From assembly GCA_017465475.1 (NCBI GenBank), contig JAFTWC010000014.1, forward strand, positions 1-34,018: a stretch of 34,018 nt of DNA. Reading direction: 5' to 3'. Source of the DNA: Lachnospiraceae bacterium. Lineage in GTDB: Bacteria > Bacillota > Clostridia > Lachnospirales > Lachnospiraceae. A model generated the notes under the pieces. It did not search any database. It was not told the DNA's origin and was given only the letters and a program-made list of their open reading frames with translations. Of this stretch, positions 21,877 through 32,551 are shown one piece after another. How positions within the stretch are numbered: position 1 is the stretch's first letter; each line of letters opens with the position of its first letter. A program made the translations under genes and the position numbers.

Positions 21877-22590
21877 TTGTTTATTTCATGTCTGTTTCCG
21901 CCACGTTGTCCTGTTTGCGGGGAACTGCGAATCCCTTGGGAAAGTATGACTTGTGCAGAGTGTTCCGGAAAGCTTCGGAAGCTTAAAGAACCGCTTTGTA
22001 TGTGTTGCGGACGGGAAATTTCGGATGAACGGGCAGAATACTGTGACAGTTGTAAAACACAGCATAGATTTCTGATAAGAAATTATGCTGTTTGGCAGTA
22101 TGACAGGCAGATGAAAAGCTCCATTGCCGGATTTAAGTATAAGGGCAGAACGGAGTACGCGGATTTTTATGTGTACCACATGGCACATACCTTTGGAAAA
22201 CAATTGTTACGACACGGGGTGACAGTGTTGGTTCCTGTGCCGGTTTCCGGTAAACGACGACGATTTCGAGGGTTTAATCAAGCGGAGTTGTTAGCGGAAG
22301 GGTTGGCAAAGACCTTGGGGATGCGTGTGGCTCATTTAGTAAAGAGAGTGCAGAACACTGTACCTCAAAGTAAATTAACCAAAAAAGAAAGAAAGAGAAA
22401 TTTGCTCCAATCCATGGCATGGAATGAGGCGGAAGCAAAGCAATTTTCCGAATTACCGCAATGTGTGGCAATTGTGGACGATATTTATACCACGGGAGCT
22501 ACATTAGAGGCTTGTGCGGGAGTATTGGCAGAACATGGAATATCCGGGATATACGGAGCATGTATTTGTCTCGGAAGTACATCAGAATAG
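21877..22590 (+). CDS. comFC: ComF-family protein (phosphoribosyltransferase fold)
   Basis: 237 residues. An N-terminal double zinc finger (CPVC, CAEC, CMCC, CDSC) precedes a phosphoribosyltransferase-like domain with VPVPVSGKRRRFRGFNQAELLA and the PRPP-loop motif VAIVDDIYTTGATLEACA. ComFC works with the ComFA helicase in single-strand DNA uptake in competent Firmicutes. No comFA is next to it here, only yvyF, as in part of the Bacillus comF-flagellar locus. It starts at TTG 21877, since no suitable ATG is present and GGGAG lies upstream. Confidence 0.9.
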   Translation: MFISCLFPPRCPVCGELRIPWESMTCAECSGKLRKLKEPLCMCCGREISDERAEYCDSCKTQHRFLIRNYAVWQYDRQMKSSIAGFKYKGRTEYADFYVYHMAHTFGKQLLRHGVTVLVPVPVSGKRRRFRGFNQAELLAEGLAKTLGMRVAHLVKRVQNTVPQSKLTKKERKRNLLQSMAWNEAEAKQFSELPQCVAIVDDIYTTGATLEACAGVLAEHGISGIYGACICLGSTSE

Positions 22591-22615
22591 AAGAGGTTTT
22601 GAGGAGGAAGAGAAA

Positions 22616-23023
22616 ATGGATGTTAGAAACTGTAAAGGATGTAGCCGTTTGTTTAACTATATCGGAGGACAGCCTCTTTGTCCGGAGTGTGCGAAAGCAC
22701 TGGATTTAAAGTTTGATGAAGTACGTGATTATGTGTATGACCATCCGCGGGCAGGTATGCAGGAGGTTGCAGAGGAAAATGATGTGACCATTGCTCAGAT
22801 TAAACGTTGGATTCGTGAAGAACGTCTGGCATTCAGCGAAGATGCGCAGGTGGGGTTGGAATGCGAAGGCTGTGGTAAGATGATTCGTACCGGTCGCTTT
22901 TGTGAAACCTGTAAGGCAAAATACATTAATGATTTCTCATCCTATATTAAGCCGAGGGAAGAGCCGAAGATGACAAGTATAAAGGGGCAGGGGCCTCAGA
23001 TGCGTTTCCTGGACAGAAAGTAA
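22616..23023 (+). CDS. yvyF: YvyF-family flagellar-region zinc protein
   Basis: 135 residues. An N-terminal zinc finger (CKGC with CPEC) is followed by a small winged-helix-like segment (VRDYVYDHPRAGMQEVAEENDVTIAQIKRWI) and a second zinc finger (CEGC, CETC). This is the conserved protein between comFC and flgM in many Firmicutes, and its function is not settled. The start at 22616 is chosen because GGAGGAAGAG lies just upstream and it begins at the first zinc finger. It follows comFC by 25 bases. The expected flgM-flgN genes do not follow; the operon ends in a terminator. Confidence 0.85.
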   Translation: MDVRNCKGCSRLFNYIGGQPLCPECAKALDLKFDEVRDYVYDHPRAGMQEVAEENDVTIAQIKRWIREERLAFSEDAQVGLECEGCGKMIRTGRFCETCKAKYINDFSSYIKPREEPKMTSIKGQGPQMRFLDRK

Positions 23024-23045
23024 GTTGGATTGATATAGCATATAG

Positions 23046-23083
23046 AAGAAAGCGGAACCGAGTTAGGGCTCCGCTTTCTTTTT
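23046..23083 (+). terminator. Terminator of comFC-yvyF
   Basis: AAGAAAGCGGA (23046-23056) pairs with TCCGCTTTCTT (23070-23080), followed by TTT. The 11-bp stem with a purine-rich left side could also act weakly in the other direction. Confidence 0.85.
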
Positions 23084-23135
23084 GGGTGCAGACAAAACTT
23101 GTATTGAGGTATTGCTGCAAGATTGGTTTAAAAGG

Positions 23136-24005
23136 TTAGTTTAATCGGATGCCGTCTTCTTCCAGAGTAAGAATACTATCCTTGTAAAGACGTCCGATGG
23201 CCCGCTTAAAGGCATTTTTACTAAGGCCGAATTTTGCCTTGATGGCTTCCGGATTGGATTTGTCGTGATACGGAAGATAGCCGCCGGCTTCTTTTAAAAG
23301 TCGTAACACGATTTCTGCGTCGTCATCCATCTGAAGATATGCTTTTTCACGGATGGAAAGTTCCAACCGTCCGTCCGGCTGAACCTTGGTGACACGGGCC
23401 TGTATTACGGTACCCGGACGAAGGGGAGTGATGACTTCACGACGAGGAATCAGTGCGGAGTAAAGTTCATCTACAGCCACATAGGTACCGAATTCATCGA
23501 TGTGTTCATATACAATACCGGTAACTCTGTCGTCCTTTTTGTACGGTGCATTGCCGGATAAATAGTCATAGACGTGCATGGTAGCACATAAACGACCGCT
23601 TTTGTCGATGTAAAGGGCAACGATAACTTTTTCCCCTTCTTTTACTTTTGCGGTCTGTTCTTTAAAAGGAAGAAGCAGATCCTTTGCCAGTCCCCAGTCT
23701 AAGAAAGCACCGATGGCAGAGGTCTGTTTCACCGTAAGAACAGCAGTTTCTCCTAATGTGAGGGGAGGAACCGTAGTGGTGGCAATGGCACGGTCCTCGG
23801 AGTCACGGTAAACGAAGACACGAATGGAGTCACCGTGTTTGATGCCTTCCGGCACTTGGTTTCGCGGAAGTAAAATCCGAGATTCCGGAATGGCTGCAGT
23901 GTCTGCGGAAAGGGATGGTGTGCCATCGGTTTTACTTTCCAGATAAACACCGTTTTCTGTAGAGCGGCAGACGGTAAGTGTCTGCATTTGTCCAAGCATA
24001 ATCAT
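23136..24005 (-). CDS. cvfB: CvfB/YitL-like RNA-binding protein with S1 domains
   Basis: 289 residues. Three to four S1-like beta-barrel repeats are visible: an N-terminal one to about 80, GETAVLTVKQTSAIGAFLDWGLAKDLLLP at about 82-110, and DRVTGIVYEHIDEFGTYVAVDELYSALIP at about 155-190. A C-terminal winged helix ends in SKNAFKRAIGRLYKD. Members bind RNA and affect virulence-factor expression in staphylococci; the role here is unknown. The start at 24005 has GAGAGGA upstream. It follows the thioesterase gene by 40 bases on the same strand and is probably co-transcribed. Confidence 0.87.
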   Translation of the reverse strand: MIMLGQMQTLTVCRSTENGVYLESKTDGTPSLSADTAAIPESRILLPRNQVPEGIKHGDSIRVFVYRDSEDRAIATTTVPPLTLGETAVLTVKQTSAIGAFLDWGLAKDLLLPFKEQTAKVKEGEKVIVALYIDKSGRLCATMHVYDYLSGNAPYKKDDRVTGIVYEHIDEFGTYVAVDELYSALIPRREVITPLRPGTVIQARVTKVQPDGRLELSIREKAYLQMDDDAEIVLRLLKEAGGYLPYHDKSNPEAIKAKFGLSKNAFKRAIGRLYKDSILTLEEDGIRLN

Positions 24006-24045
24006 AGCTGTAAGTCCTCTCTGTGAGATATAATTTCATAGGTAT

Positions 24046-24747
24046 TTATTTTTTGAATTCAGCAACCGCATAAGGGGTGCCGTCTTTGGCAGCAAGTACA
24101 ACGGTACAGATTTCATCCCGCATTGAAATGCGTGGATAAATCGTGTCTCCCAATTGTGCGGCTTTTTTGTATTCTACCCGTAAATTCCTGTAATCAGCAT
24201 GAGGAAGAAACGCAGAAGCCATTGCAACATATTGGCCGTTATTTACATGTTGATTGGAATCCAGATGGGATACCGTAACCGGAATGGGAGCTCCTTCGAT
24301 ATAATCGGCAGGAATGTCGATTTTTCTCGGAGCAGTGTCCATTGGTAGCGGCGGGTCCAAAGGATAGCGGGAGGCGTAATCCGGATCCGGTTTTACGGGA
24401 CGACCGGTATCCGTGTCCGCAAAGACCCATATGGAGTTGGCGGACACTAAAATGTTGTTTTCTTTGTCCGTCAGAGTGAAATTGCGGTAACCAAACATGG
24501 ATTTGAAATCATAAGGCCAAGTATTCACGTTTAATTCGTCGTTAAACTGCGGAAAACGGTGAATTTTGATTTGCCAGGAATTCAATAACCAGACACGATG
24601 TGCATCCTTTAAATAATCGATACCGATACCTAAATCTTCCGAGTGGAAAATGCTGCAGTCCTGGAAATAATTAATAATAGACGGATAGGATAGCTGTAGA
24701 GAAGCATCCACTTCACTGTATCGGATTTTTGTTGAAAACGAATACAT
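24046..24747 (-). CDS. Acyl-ACP thioesterase (double hotdog)
   Basis: 233 residues with two hotdog halves: YSEVDASLQLSYPSIINYFQD at the start, and DSNQHVNNGQYVAMA at about 162-176 carrying the conserved Asn/His pair of acyl-ACP thioesterases. It would release fatty acids from acyl carrier protein, setting chain length or free fatty-acid output. The start at 24747 is preferred to the ATG at 24807 because AAAGGAG lies five bases upstream and the hotdog fold begins right there. Upstream is a divergent CPBP protease gene; downstream is cvfB. Confidence 0.87.
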   Translation of the reverse strand: MYSFSTKIRYSEVDASLQLSYPSIINYFQDCSIFHSEDLGIGIDYLKDAHRVWLLNSWQIKIHRFPQFNDELNVNTWPYDFKSMFGYRNFTLTDKENNILVSANSIWVFADTDTGRPVKPDPDYASRYPLDPPLPMDTAPRKIDIPADYIEGAPIPVTVSHLDSNQHVNNGQYVAMASAFLPHADYRNLRVEYKKAAQLGDTIYPRISMRDEICTVVLAAKDGTPYAVAEFKK

Positions 24748-24808
24748 AGTAACTCCTTTGGCGCCGGTTTTTCTTGGCCGGCAAATCATTTGTTTTTGTA
24801 TGCACACA

Positions 24809-24864
24809 AGTATAGCATAAAATCAAAAAAAAAGCTAGAAATAGTGAGGAAAAAATTGTATACT
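24809..24864. promoter_or_regulatory. Divergent promoters of the thioesterase and CPBP genes
   Basis: Each strand carries TATACT: plus strand at 24859-24864, minus strand as AGTATA at 24809-24814. The matching -35 positions, TAGAAA (24836-24841) for the plus strand and TAGCTT for the minus strand (24832-24837), overlap each other and are weak. The two genes may compete for polymerase or share control (inference). Confidence 0.45.
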
Positions 24865-24897
24865 GGTAGAGGGAAGAAACTGTGTGGAGGAAAGAGC

Positions 24898-25791
24898 ATG
24901 AAACGGATATATGCCATAGAGGCGAATCGGGTGTTTTTATTCAGTATTGCGGTGTCCCAGGGAATGGTATTTCTACTGGCAGGAGCCGGTATGGGAAATG
25001 CGATGGTACAGCAGTTTCTGATAGAAGTGTTTTTGGCACTTCCCGGTGTGTATTACCTTTTACAAAGAAGACTGCCGTTTCGGGAAGCACTGGGGATTTC
25101 AAAGTTGGATGCGCTTCAATGGCTGTTGTTAATTCCCTTTGCCTTTTGTATTGAAACCATTGGTGAGTTTGTAAATCTGCTATCCCAGTTGTTTGCCACC
25201 AATGTGGTGGGAGAGCATATGATGGAACTGATTTTGGCATATCCGCTTCCACTGACATTATTAGTCATTGCGGTTATGCCGGCACTGTGTGAAGAATTCA
25301 TTTTTCGTGGAATATTGTACCAAGGATATAAAAAGTGCAGTGTATCGGGAGCGGTGATACTGACAGCAGTGTTGTTCGGTTTGATGCACATGAATATGAA
25401 TCAGCTGTCCTATGCAGTAGTAATCGGGATTTTATTCGCGGCAGTCAATGAAGTGACCGGTTCGATTTTGCCTTCGATGTTGTTGCATTTGTACATTAAC
25501 GGTAAATCCACCCTATTGTTGTATCTGACGGCGGATGAAGTTGCGGCTGCCGAAGAACAGTACAATGTGGCAGAACTGTTACCGCAGTTGATTCCGGGAG
25601 TTGTGACTGCTATTCTCGTTCTTGCAGCGATTTTTCGTGTTTTGGTAAAACACAGAAAGAAAGTATCGGATTCAGCAGAAGTATCGGAAGTGGCTGAAGC
25701 AAAGAAAAAAGGACTTGCGGGATGGATAGAATTAGGTTCCTGGTCCTTGTTATTCGGTGTTTTGATTTGCATTTATTTTATGATTTGGTAG
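24898..25791 (+). CDS. CPBP-family intramembrane metalloprotease
   Basis: 297 residues and about eight transmembrane helices. The Abi/CPBP motifs are intact: EEFIFRG with Glu132-Glu133 and Arg137, FGLMH with His164, and LLHLYIN with His197. Relatives process prenylated or small exported peptides or act in bacteriocin immunity; the substrate here is unknown. The start at 24898 has GGAGG seven bases upstream. A cytoplasmic charged loop lies at about 258-278 before the last helix. Confidence 0.9.
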   Translation: MKRIYAIEANRVFLFSIAVSQGMVFLLAGAGMGNAMVQQFLIEVFLALPGVYYLLQRRLPFREALGISKLDALQWLLLIPFAFCIETIGEFVNLLSQLFATNVVGEHMMELILAYPLPLTLLVIAVMPALCEEFIFRGILYQGYKKCSVSGAVILTAVLFGLMHMNMNQLSYAVVIGILFAAVNEVTGSILPSMLLHLYINGKSTLLLYLTADEVAAAEEQYNVAELLPQLIPGVVTAILVLAAIFRVLVKHRKKVSDSAEVSEVAEAKKKGLAGWIELGSWSLLFGVLICIYFMIW

Positions 25792-25824
25792 GAGAGAAAA
25801 TAAGTAATAACACGGAGAAAAGCA

Positions 25825-25852
25825 AAAAGCCCATGCAGTGGCATGAGCTTTA
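25825..25852 (-). terminator. Terminator of yjfB, overlapping its stop codon
   Basis: On the minus strand AAAGCTCATGC (25851-25841) pairs with GCATGGGCTTT (25836-25826) around a 4-base loop and runs into T-rich sequence. The stem begins inside the yjfB stop codon (25850-25852). Confidence 0.75.
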
Positions 25853-26026
25853 CACGCGAAGGTCAATGTTCTGACCGAGATTCGGTTGAACCGACTGCTC
25901 CATCATTTTAATCATGTTTTCTCCGGAGCCTTCGATGGTTTCAAGTGTTTTCTTGAATACCGCAACACTGACCATGTCGGAAGCTTTTAATGCAGAAGCC
26001 TGCATAGAAAGAGCGGCAATATCCAT
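25850..26026 (-). CDS. yjfB: YjfB-family putative motility protein
   Basis: 58 residues, begins MDIAALSMQAS and ends QPNLGQNIDLRV, both diagnostic of the small YjfB family that is often found in flagellated Firmicutes and is of unknown function. The protein is a short amphipathic helix bundle with no signal peptide. AAGGAGG lies seven bases before the ATG at 26026, and a promoter is present at 26085-26113, which excludes the longer frame starting at 26113. Confidence 0.88.
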   Translation of the reverse strand: MDIAALSMQASALKASDMVSVAVFKKTLETIEGSGENMIKMMEQSVQPNLGQNIDLRV

Positions 26027-26084
26027 AAGGCATCCTCCTTTCGTAATAAATAACAGAAAATGGACAAACAATGTTTCTAAAGTA

Positions 26085-26113
26085 AGTATAACACAAAGTT
26101 TATAAAAAAGCAA
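26085..26113 (-). promoter_or_regulatory. yjfB promoter (sigma-A type)
   Basis: On the minus strand TTGCTT (plus 26108-26113) and TATACT (plus 26085-26090) are 17 bp apart. It is not the sigma-28 form expected for late motility genes. Confidence 0.7.
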
Positions 26114-26148
26114 GAAAAGAGCGCAATAAGGCGCAGAAAGAGGTTTTT

Positions 26149-27057
26149 ATGTTAGATACGGTAATTATCGGAGCAGGTCCTGCGGGAATGGCAGCAGGGA
26201 TTTATGCAGCGAGAGCAGAGTTGTCCCACTTGGTGTTGGAAAGCGGCTTGATGAGCGGAGGACAGATTGTAAATACATCGGAAGTGGACAACTATCCGGG
26301 ATTAAAAGGAATCGGTGGTTTTGAGCTTGCCATGAAGTTCAGGGAACACTGCGATGCCTGTGGTGTGACCTTCCGGGATGGAAAAGTAACGGAAGTAAAG
26401 AAGCAAGAAAACGGATTTTTAGTTGTATTGGAGGATGGCGAAAGTTATACCGCTAAGACGGTTTTGTTTGCTACCGGCGCAAAACACAGAATGCTTTCCG
26501 TGCCGGGGGAAACGGAGTTTGCCGGAAGCGGAGTTTCCTATTGCGCCACCTGCGACGGGGCTTTTTTTAGAGGAAAGGAAGTGGCAGTAGTAGGCGGCGG
26601 GGACGTGGCCATTGAAGATGCTCTGTTTTTGGCCCGTATTTGTAAAAAAGTTTATTTGGTACATCGCAGAGACGGATTCCGTGCTGCAAAGACTCTGGTA
26701 AATCGTTTACGCAGTTGTGAAAATGTGGAGTTTGTATTAAAGGCCACGCCGGCAAGAATCGAAGGAAACGGAAAAGTGGAAACCCTTACGGTAGTTACGG
26801 AAGCAGGAGAGAGAGCACTTCCGGTTTCCGGCGTGTTTGTTGCGGTAGGTATGCTTCCGAATACGGAGCTTTTAAAAGGATTAGTTTCTTTAAATGAAGC
26901 AGGGTATGTGATGGCCGGAGAGGATTGTAAAACGGATGTGCCGGGTATTTTTGCAGCAGGTGATTTACGTACAAAGCAGTTAAGGCAGGTGGTGACGGCG
27001 GCAGCAGATGGTGCAACGGCAATTTATGGCATAGAAACGTATTTGAATGAACAGTAA
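26149..27057 (+). CDS. trxB: Thioredoxin-disulfide reductase
   Basis: 302 residues, typical length. It transfers electrons from NADPH through FAD to thioredoxin. Visible are the FAD motif GAGPAGMAAGIYAARA near the N-terminus, the redox pair Cys132-Ala-Thr-Cys135, the NADPH-binding GGGDVAIEDALFLA with the HRRDGFRA motif, and the C-terminal GIFAAGDLRTKQLRQVVTAAADGA. AGAGG precedes the ATG. No thioredoxin gene is adjacent. Confidence 0.95.
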   Translation: MLDTVIIGAGPAGMAAGIYAARAELSHLVLESGLMSGGQIVNTSEVDNYPGLKGIGGFELAMKFREHCDACGVTFRDGKVTEVKKQENGFLVVLEDGESYTAKTVLFATGAKHRMLSVPGETEFAGSGVSYCATCDGAFFRGKEVAVVGGGDVAIEDALFLARICKKVYLVHRRDGFRAAKTLVNRLRSCENVEFVLKATPARIEGNGKVETLTVVTEAGERALPVSGVFVAVGMLPNTELLKGLVSLNEAGYVMAGEDCKTDVPGIFAAGDLRTKQLRQVVTAAADGATAIYGIETYLNEQ

Positions 27058-27135
27058 TCGGAAGAAACAGATCTGTTCTGTGCTGACAGAAGTCGACAGA
27101 ATATATGTTTAAATTACAATAGGAAGAAATTGGAT

Positions 27136-27166
27136 GCCCTCGGTGTGTTGACATTGCACCGGGGGC
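27136..27166 (+). terminator. Hairpin after trxB, overlapping the next promoter
   Basis: GCCCTCGGTG (27136-27145) pairs with CACCGGGGGC (27157-27166) with one G.T pair and an 11-base loop. The following tract, TTGTTATAATTATG, is only partly T-rich, so termination is probable but not certain. Confidence 0.6.
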
Positions 27167-27176
27167 TTGTTATAAT
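27148..27176 (+). promoter_or_regulatory. Perfect consensus promoter of the NlpC/P60 gene
   Basis: TTGACA (27148-27153) and TATAAT (27171-27176) are 17 bp apart, an exact consensus. The -35 lies in the loop and the spacer in the right arm of the hairpin at 27136-27166. Confidence 0.88.
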
Positions 27177-27178
27177 TA

Positions 27179-27206
27179 TGTTACAAGTTTGTAATAAATT
27201 TGTAAC
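27179..27206 (+). promoter_or_regulatory. Triple WalR-like box
   Basis: TGTTAC (27179-27184), TGTAAT (27190-27195) and TGTAAC (27201-27206) are spaced by exactly 5 bp, an 11-bp period. Each neighbouring pair fits the known WalR/VicR consensus TGTWAH-N5-TGTWAH. The site covers the predicted transcription start, directly downstream of the -10, which suggests repression (inference). The following gene is a cell-wall hydrolase, the classic WalR target class. Confidence 0.6.
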
Positions 27207-27227
27207 ATTTAAAAGGGAGGGTTCCAT

Positions 27228-28454
27228 TTGAGTTGTTTTAAGTATAATAAGATGTTGTTGTGCCTGGGAGTGGCAGCGTTAGCCGGAATGATAAACAGTA
27301 AAGATGCAGTTGCGGCTAATGTGTTAGTAAATCCAATTGAAACGGAAATCGTGACGGTGATGCAAAATACGTTAACGGATGTTAAATATATTTGGAGGGC
27401 AGTCGGTGCAGAGTATCAATACATAGAGGGCCTGGAAGGACTGGAAAAATGTGTATTGCGGGGAGAGTTTGTTGGAAACGGGAATGAACCGGAGGGGGAG
27501 ATTGCGTTATTTTCAAGAACACGCGGGCTTGAAGGCACAAGAGTGTACGCGAATGTAACCAATTTTGTGAATGTCAGACAAAAGCCTACCACATCTTCCG
27601 GGGTGGTGGGAAAGTTGTACGGCGGCTGTGTAGCTACTGTCATGGAAGATTGCGGGAACTGGGTCTATATCTCTTCCGGTAATGTGACGGGATATGTAGT
27701 AAAAGAATATTTGTTACTGGAAGATGAGGCAGAAGAAGCCATTAATGAAAGATATGCTCCGAAGGTGCAGGTGACGGCAAATACATTGAATATCCGCTCC
27801 GGAGCGGGAACAAACTATGATATTTTAAAAACGGTCTCCAAGGGAACCGAGGCAGAACTTCTGAAGGAGGGAGCTAAGTGGATGAAAATCCGCTTTTGGG
27901 ACGGTAATACAATGAAAACCGGATATATGTCTGCAAACTATGTAAAAGTGACCGGACAACCGCCGGTGGGCGAAACCCTTTCCGAAGAAAAGGAGAGAAT
28001 CGCTGCAGAGAAAAAAGCGGCGGCTGAGGCTGCGGCAAAAGCGGAGGCAGAGAAAAAGGTGGCAGCGGAGCAGTCAAAGCGCAGTAAAGCCAGACAGGTG
28101 GCGGATTATGCGAAAACGGCGGTGGGAACTGCTTATGTCTGGGGCGGAACTAATATGAACACAGGGGTGGATTGTTCCGGTTTGTGTTATGCGGCCTATA
28201 AGAAGTACGGCTATACCCTGCCTCGGGTATCCAGAGATATGGCAGCCAGTAGTTCTTTGCTGTCTGTTACACCAAATACCACCTATTTAAAAGCAGGAGA
28301 TTTGGTATTTTATGCCTCGGGCGGAAGAGTGGATCATGTGGCTATGTATATCGGAGACGGAAAAGTAGTACACGCTTCGGATTATAACACCGGTGTCATT
28401 ATTTCAAGATACAACTATCGTACACCTCACAGCGCAAAGAGAGTTATTTATTAG
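27228..28454 (+). CDS. Secreted NlpC/P60 peptidoglycan hydrolase with two SH3 domains
   Basis: 408 residues. A signal peptide (1-29, cleavage near AVA-A) is followed by a non-conserved segment, two bacterial SH3 domains (about 105-165 and 180-245, the latter with ANTLNIRSGAGTNYDI), an Ala/Lys/Glu-rich helix (about 255-285) and a C-terminal NlpC/P60 domain. The catalytic residues are Cys316 (DCSGL), His370 (DHVAMY) and His382 (VHAS). It should cleave the gamma-D-Glu to diamino-acid bond of wall peptides. It starts at TTG 27228 with GGGAGGG six bases upstream. A consensus promoter and WalR-like boxes precede it. Confidence 0.93.
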   Translation: MSCFKYNKMLLCLGVAALAGMINSKDAVAANVLVNPIETEIVTVMQNTLTDVKYIWRAVGAEYQYIEGLEGLEKCVLRGEFVGNGNEPEGEIALFSRTRGLEGTRVYANVTNFVNVRQKPTTSSGVVGKLYGGCVATVMEDCGNWVYISSGNVTGYVVKEYLLLEDEAEEAINERYAPKVQVTANTLNIRSGAGTNYDILKTVSKGTEAELLKEGAKWMKIRFWDGNTMKTGYMSANYVKVTGQPPVGETLSEEKERIAAEKKAAAEAAAKAEAEKKVAAEQSKRSKARQVADYAKTAVGTAYVWGGTNMNTGVDCSGLCYAAYKKYGYTLPRVSRDMAASSSLLSVTPNTTYLKAGDLVFYASGGRVDHVAMYIGDGKVVHASDYNTGVIISRYNYRTPHSAKRVIY

Positions 28455-29317
28455 TCTTTTTCTTTCAACTTCGTGCGGGAGGCTCTGTATACGGAAGGAG
28501 AAACGCCGGTATGCTTGTGAAACAGGCGGCTGAAGTACAGCGGATTGTCGTATCCCACCGCTTCGGCGATTTCTGTTATGTTTAAGGTGGTATTTTCTAA
28601 AAGGTTCTGGGCATTCATCATGCGCAGAGAGACAATATACTGCATAGGAGTAACTTTTACAATTTCCTTAAAATTCCGGATAAACCAGCAAGGACTCAGG
28701 TGCCTTGATATGGCGTATTCTTTAATGCTGAGAACGGAATGATAATTTTCGTTAAAATAATGGGTAGCGCGTTCGATTTCATCCCGGATGTCGCTGCCCG
28801 TTTTTTGTCCTTCTGTTCTGTGGCGGTGGGAAAGCAAAAAGATTTGCTGTAAAAGAAGGGATAAGAGTTCTTCGTAACCGGGACGGCATAACCGGAGTTC
28901 TTCGATGATTTGTCCGTATAACTTTGGATAATCCGGGGAGGTGCCGGTGTAAAAGACCGGTTCTGCGGCGGATATGCCGAAAGCGGACAGAAAACGGTCT
29001 ACTTCCGAACCGGTAAAGTGAATCCAGTATACTTCGGTTTTATCGGAAGCATGGTAAAAATATTTTTGAGCATCTCCCGGATAGTAAAGAACCATGGTTC
29101 CTGCAGTCAAAAGATGTTCTTTTTCCTGAACATAAAAATGTGCTTTTCCGGAAGCAACATATAAAAGCTGATAGTCCTTTCTTCCCTGGGGACGTTCAGT
29201 GAGAAAGGTTGACATGGTATGAATCCGGTAATAGCCGCAGCAGGTTATAATGAGCGGTTTACTTAAATCCATGACATCGGAAAATGAATTGTGCAGATAG
29301 GCAGCATTGATATACAT
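28451..29317 (-). CDS. AraC-family regulator with cupin sensor domain
   Basis: 288 residues. The N-terminal cupin-like effector domain (about 20-150) contains DYQLLYVASGKAHFYVQ and GTMVLYYPGDAQKYFYH. The C-terminal double helix-turn-helix (about 185-285) has HLSPCWFIRNFKEIVKVTPMQYIVSLRMMNAQNLLENTTLNITEIAEAVGYDNPLYFSRLFHKHTGVSPSVYR. It is divergent from lacZ-galK and probably activates them in response to a galactoside (inference). The start at 29317 has AGGAGG six bases upstream; longer frames run through the promoter. Its stop overlaps the NlpC gene stop by 3-4 bases, tail to tail, without a visible terminator. Confidence 0.9.
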   Translation of the reverse strand: MYINAAYLHNSFSDVMDLSKPLIITCCGYYRIHTMSTFLTERPQGRKDYQLLYVASGKAHFYVQEKEHLLTAGTMVLYYPGDAQKYFYHASDKTEVYWIHFTGSEVDRFLSAFGISAAEPVFYTGTSPDYPKLYGQIIEELRLCRPGYEELLSLLLQQIFLLSHRHRTEGQKTGSDIRDEIERATHYFNENYHSVLSIKEYAISRHLSPCWFIRNFKEIVKVTPMQYIVSLRMMNAQNLLENTTLNITEIAEAVGYDNPLYFSRLFHKHTGVSPSVYRASRTKLKEKD

Positions 29318-29345
29318 AGTATTCCTCCTAGAGTATTCTATTTTT

Positions 29346-29374
29346 ATTATGTATCGGTTTGACGGAAAAAGCAA
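29346..29374 (-). promoter_or_regulatory. Promoter of the AraC-type regulator
   Basis: On the minus strand TTGCTT (plus 29369-29374) and CATAAT (plus 29346-29351) are 17 bp apart, about 29 bases before the ATG. Confidence 0.6.
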
Positions 29375-29379
29375 GTGCG

Positions 29380-29447
29380 TTTGTATCATTTTGTGCATGT
29401 TTTGTTGTATTGTGTTTATGGCGCTTTTACGGATGTGGTGGTAAAAT
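29380..29447 (+). promoter_or_regulatory. Candidate AraC-type control region of lacZ-galK
   Basis: TTTGT recurs at 29380, 29390 and 29401, phased by 10-11 bp. A -10-like TAAAAT (29442-29447) downstream has no recognisable -35 box 17 bp before it. A promoter with a poor -35 and phased direct repeats upstream is what an AraC-type activator would use, but the exact site is a guess. Confidence 0.3.
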
Positions 29448-29504
29448 AAGAGTAAAGTCAGACAAGCGATAAAGAAAAGTTTGTGAATCAACGTTATGCA
29501 ATGA

Positions 29505-32537
<3,033 letters not shown>

Positions 32538-32551
32538 AAAAGAGGAAATGT

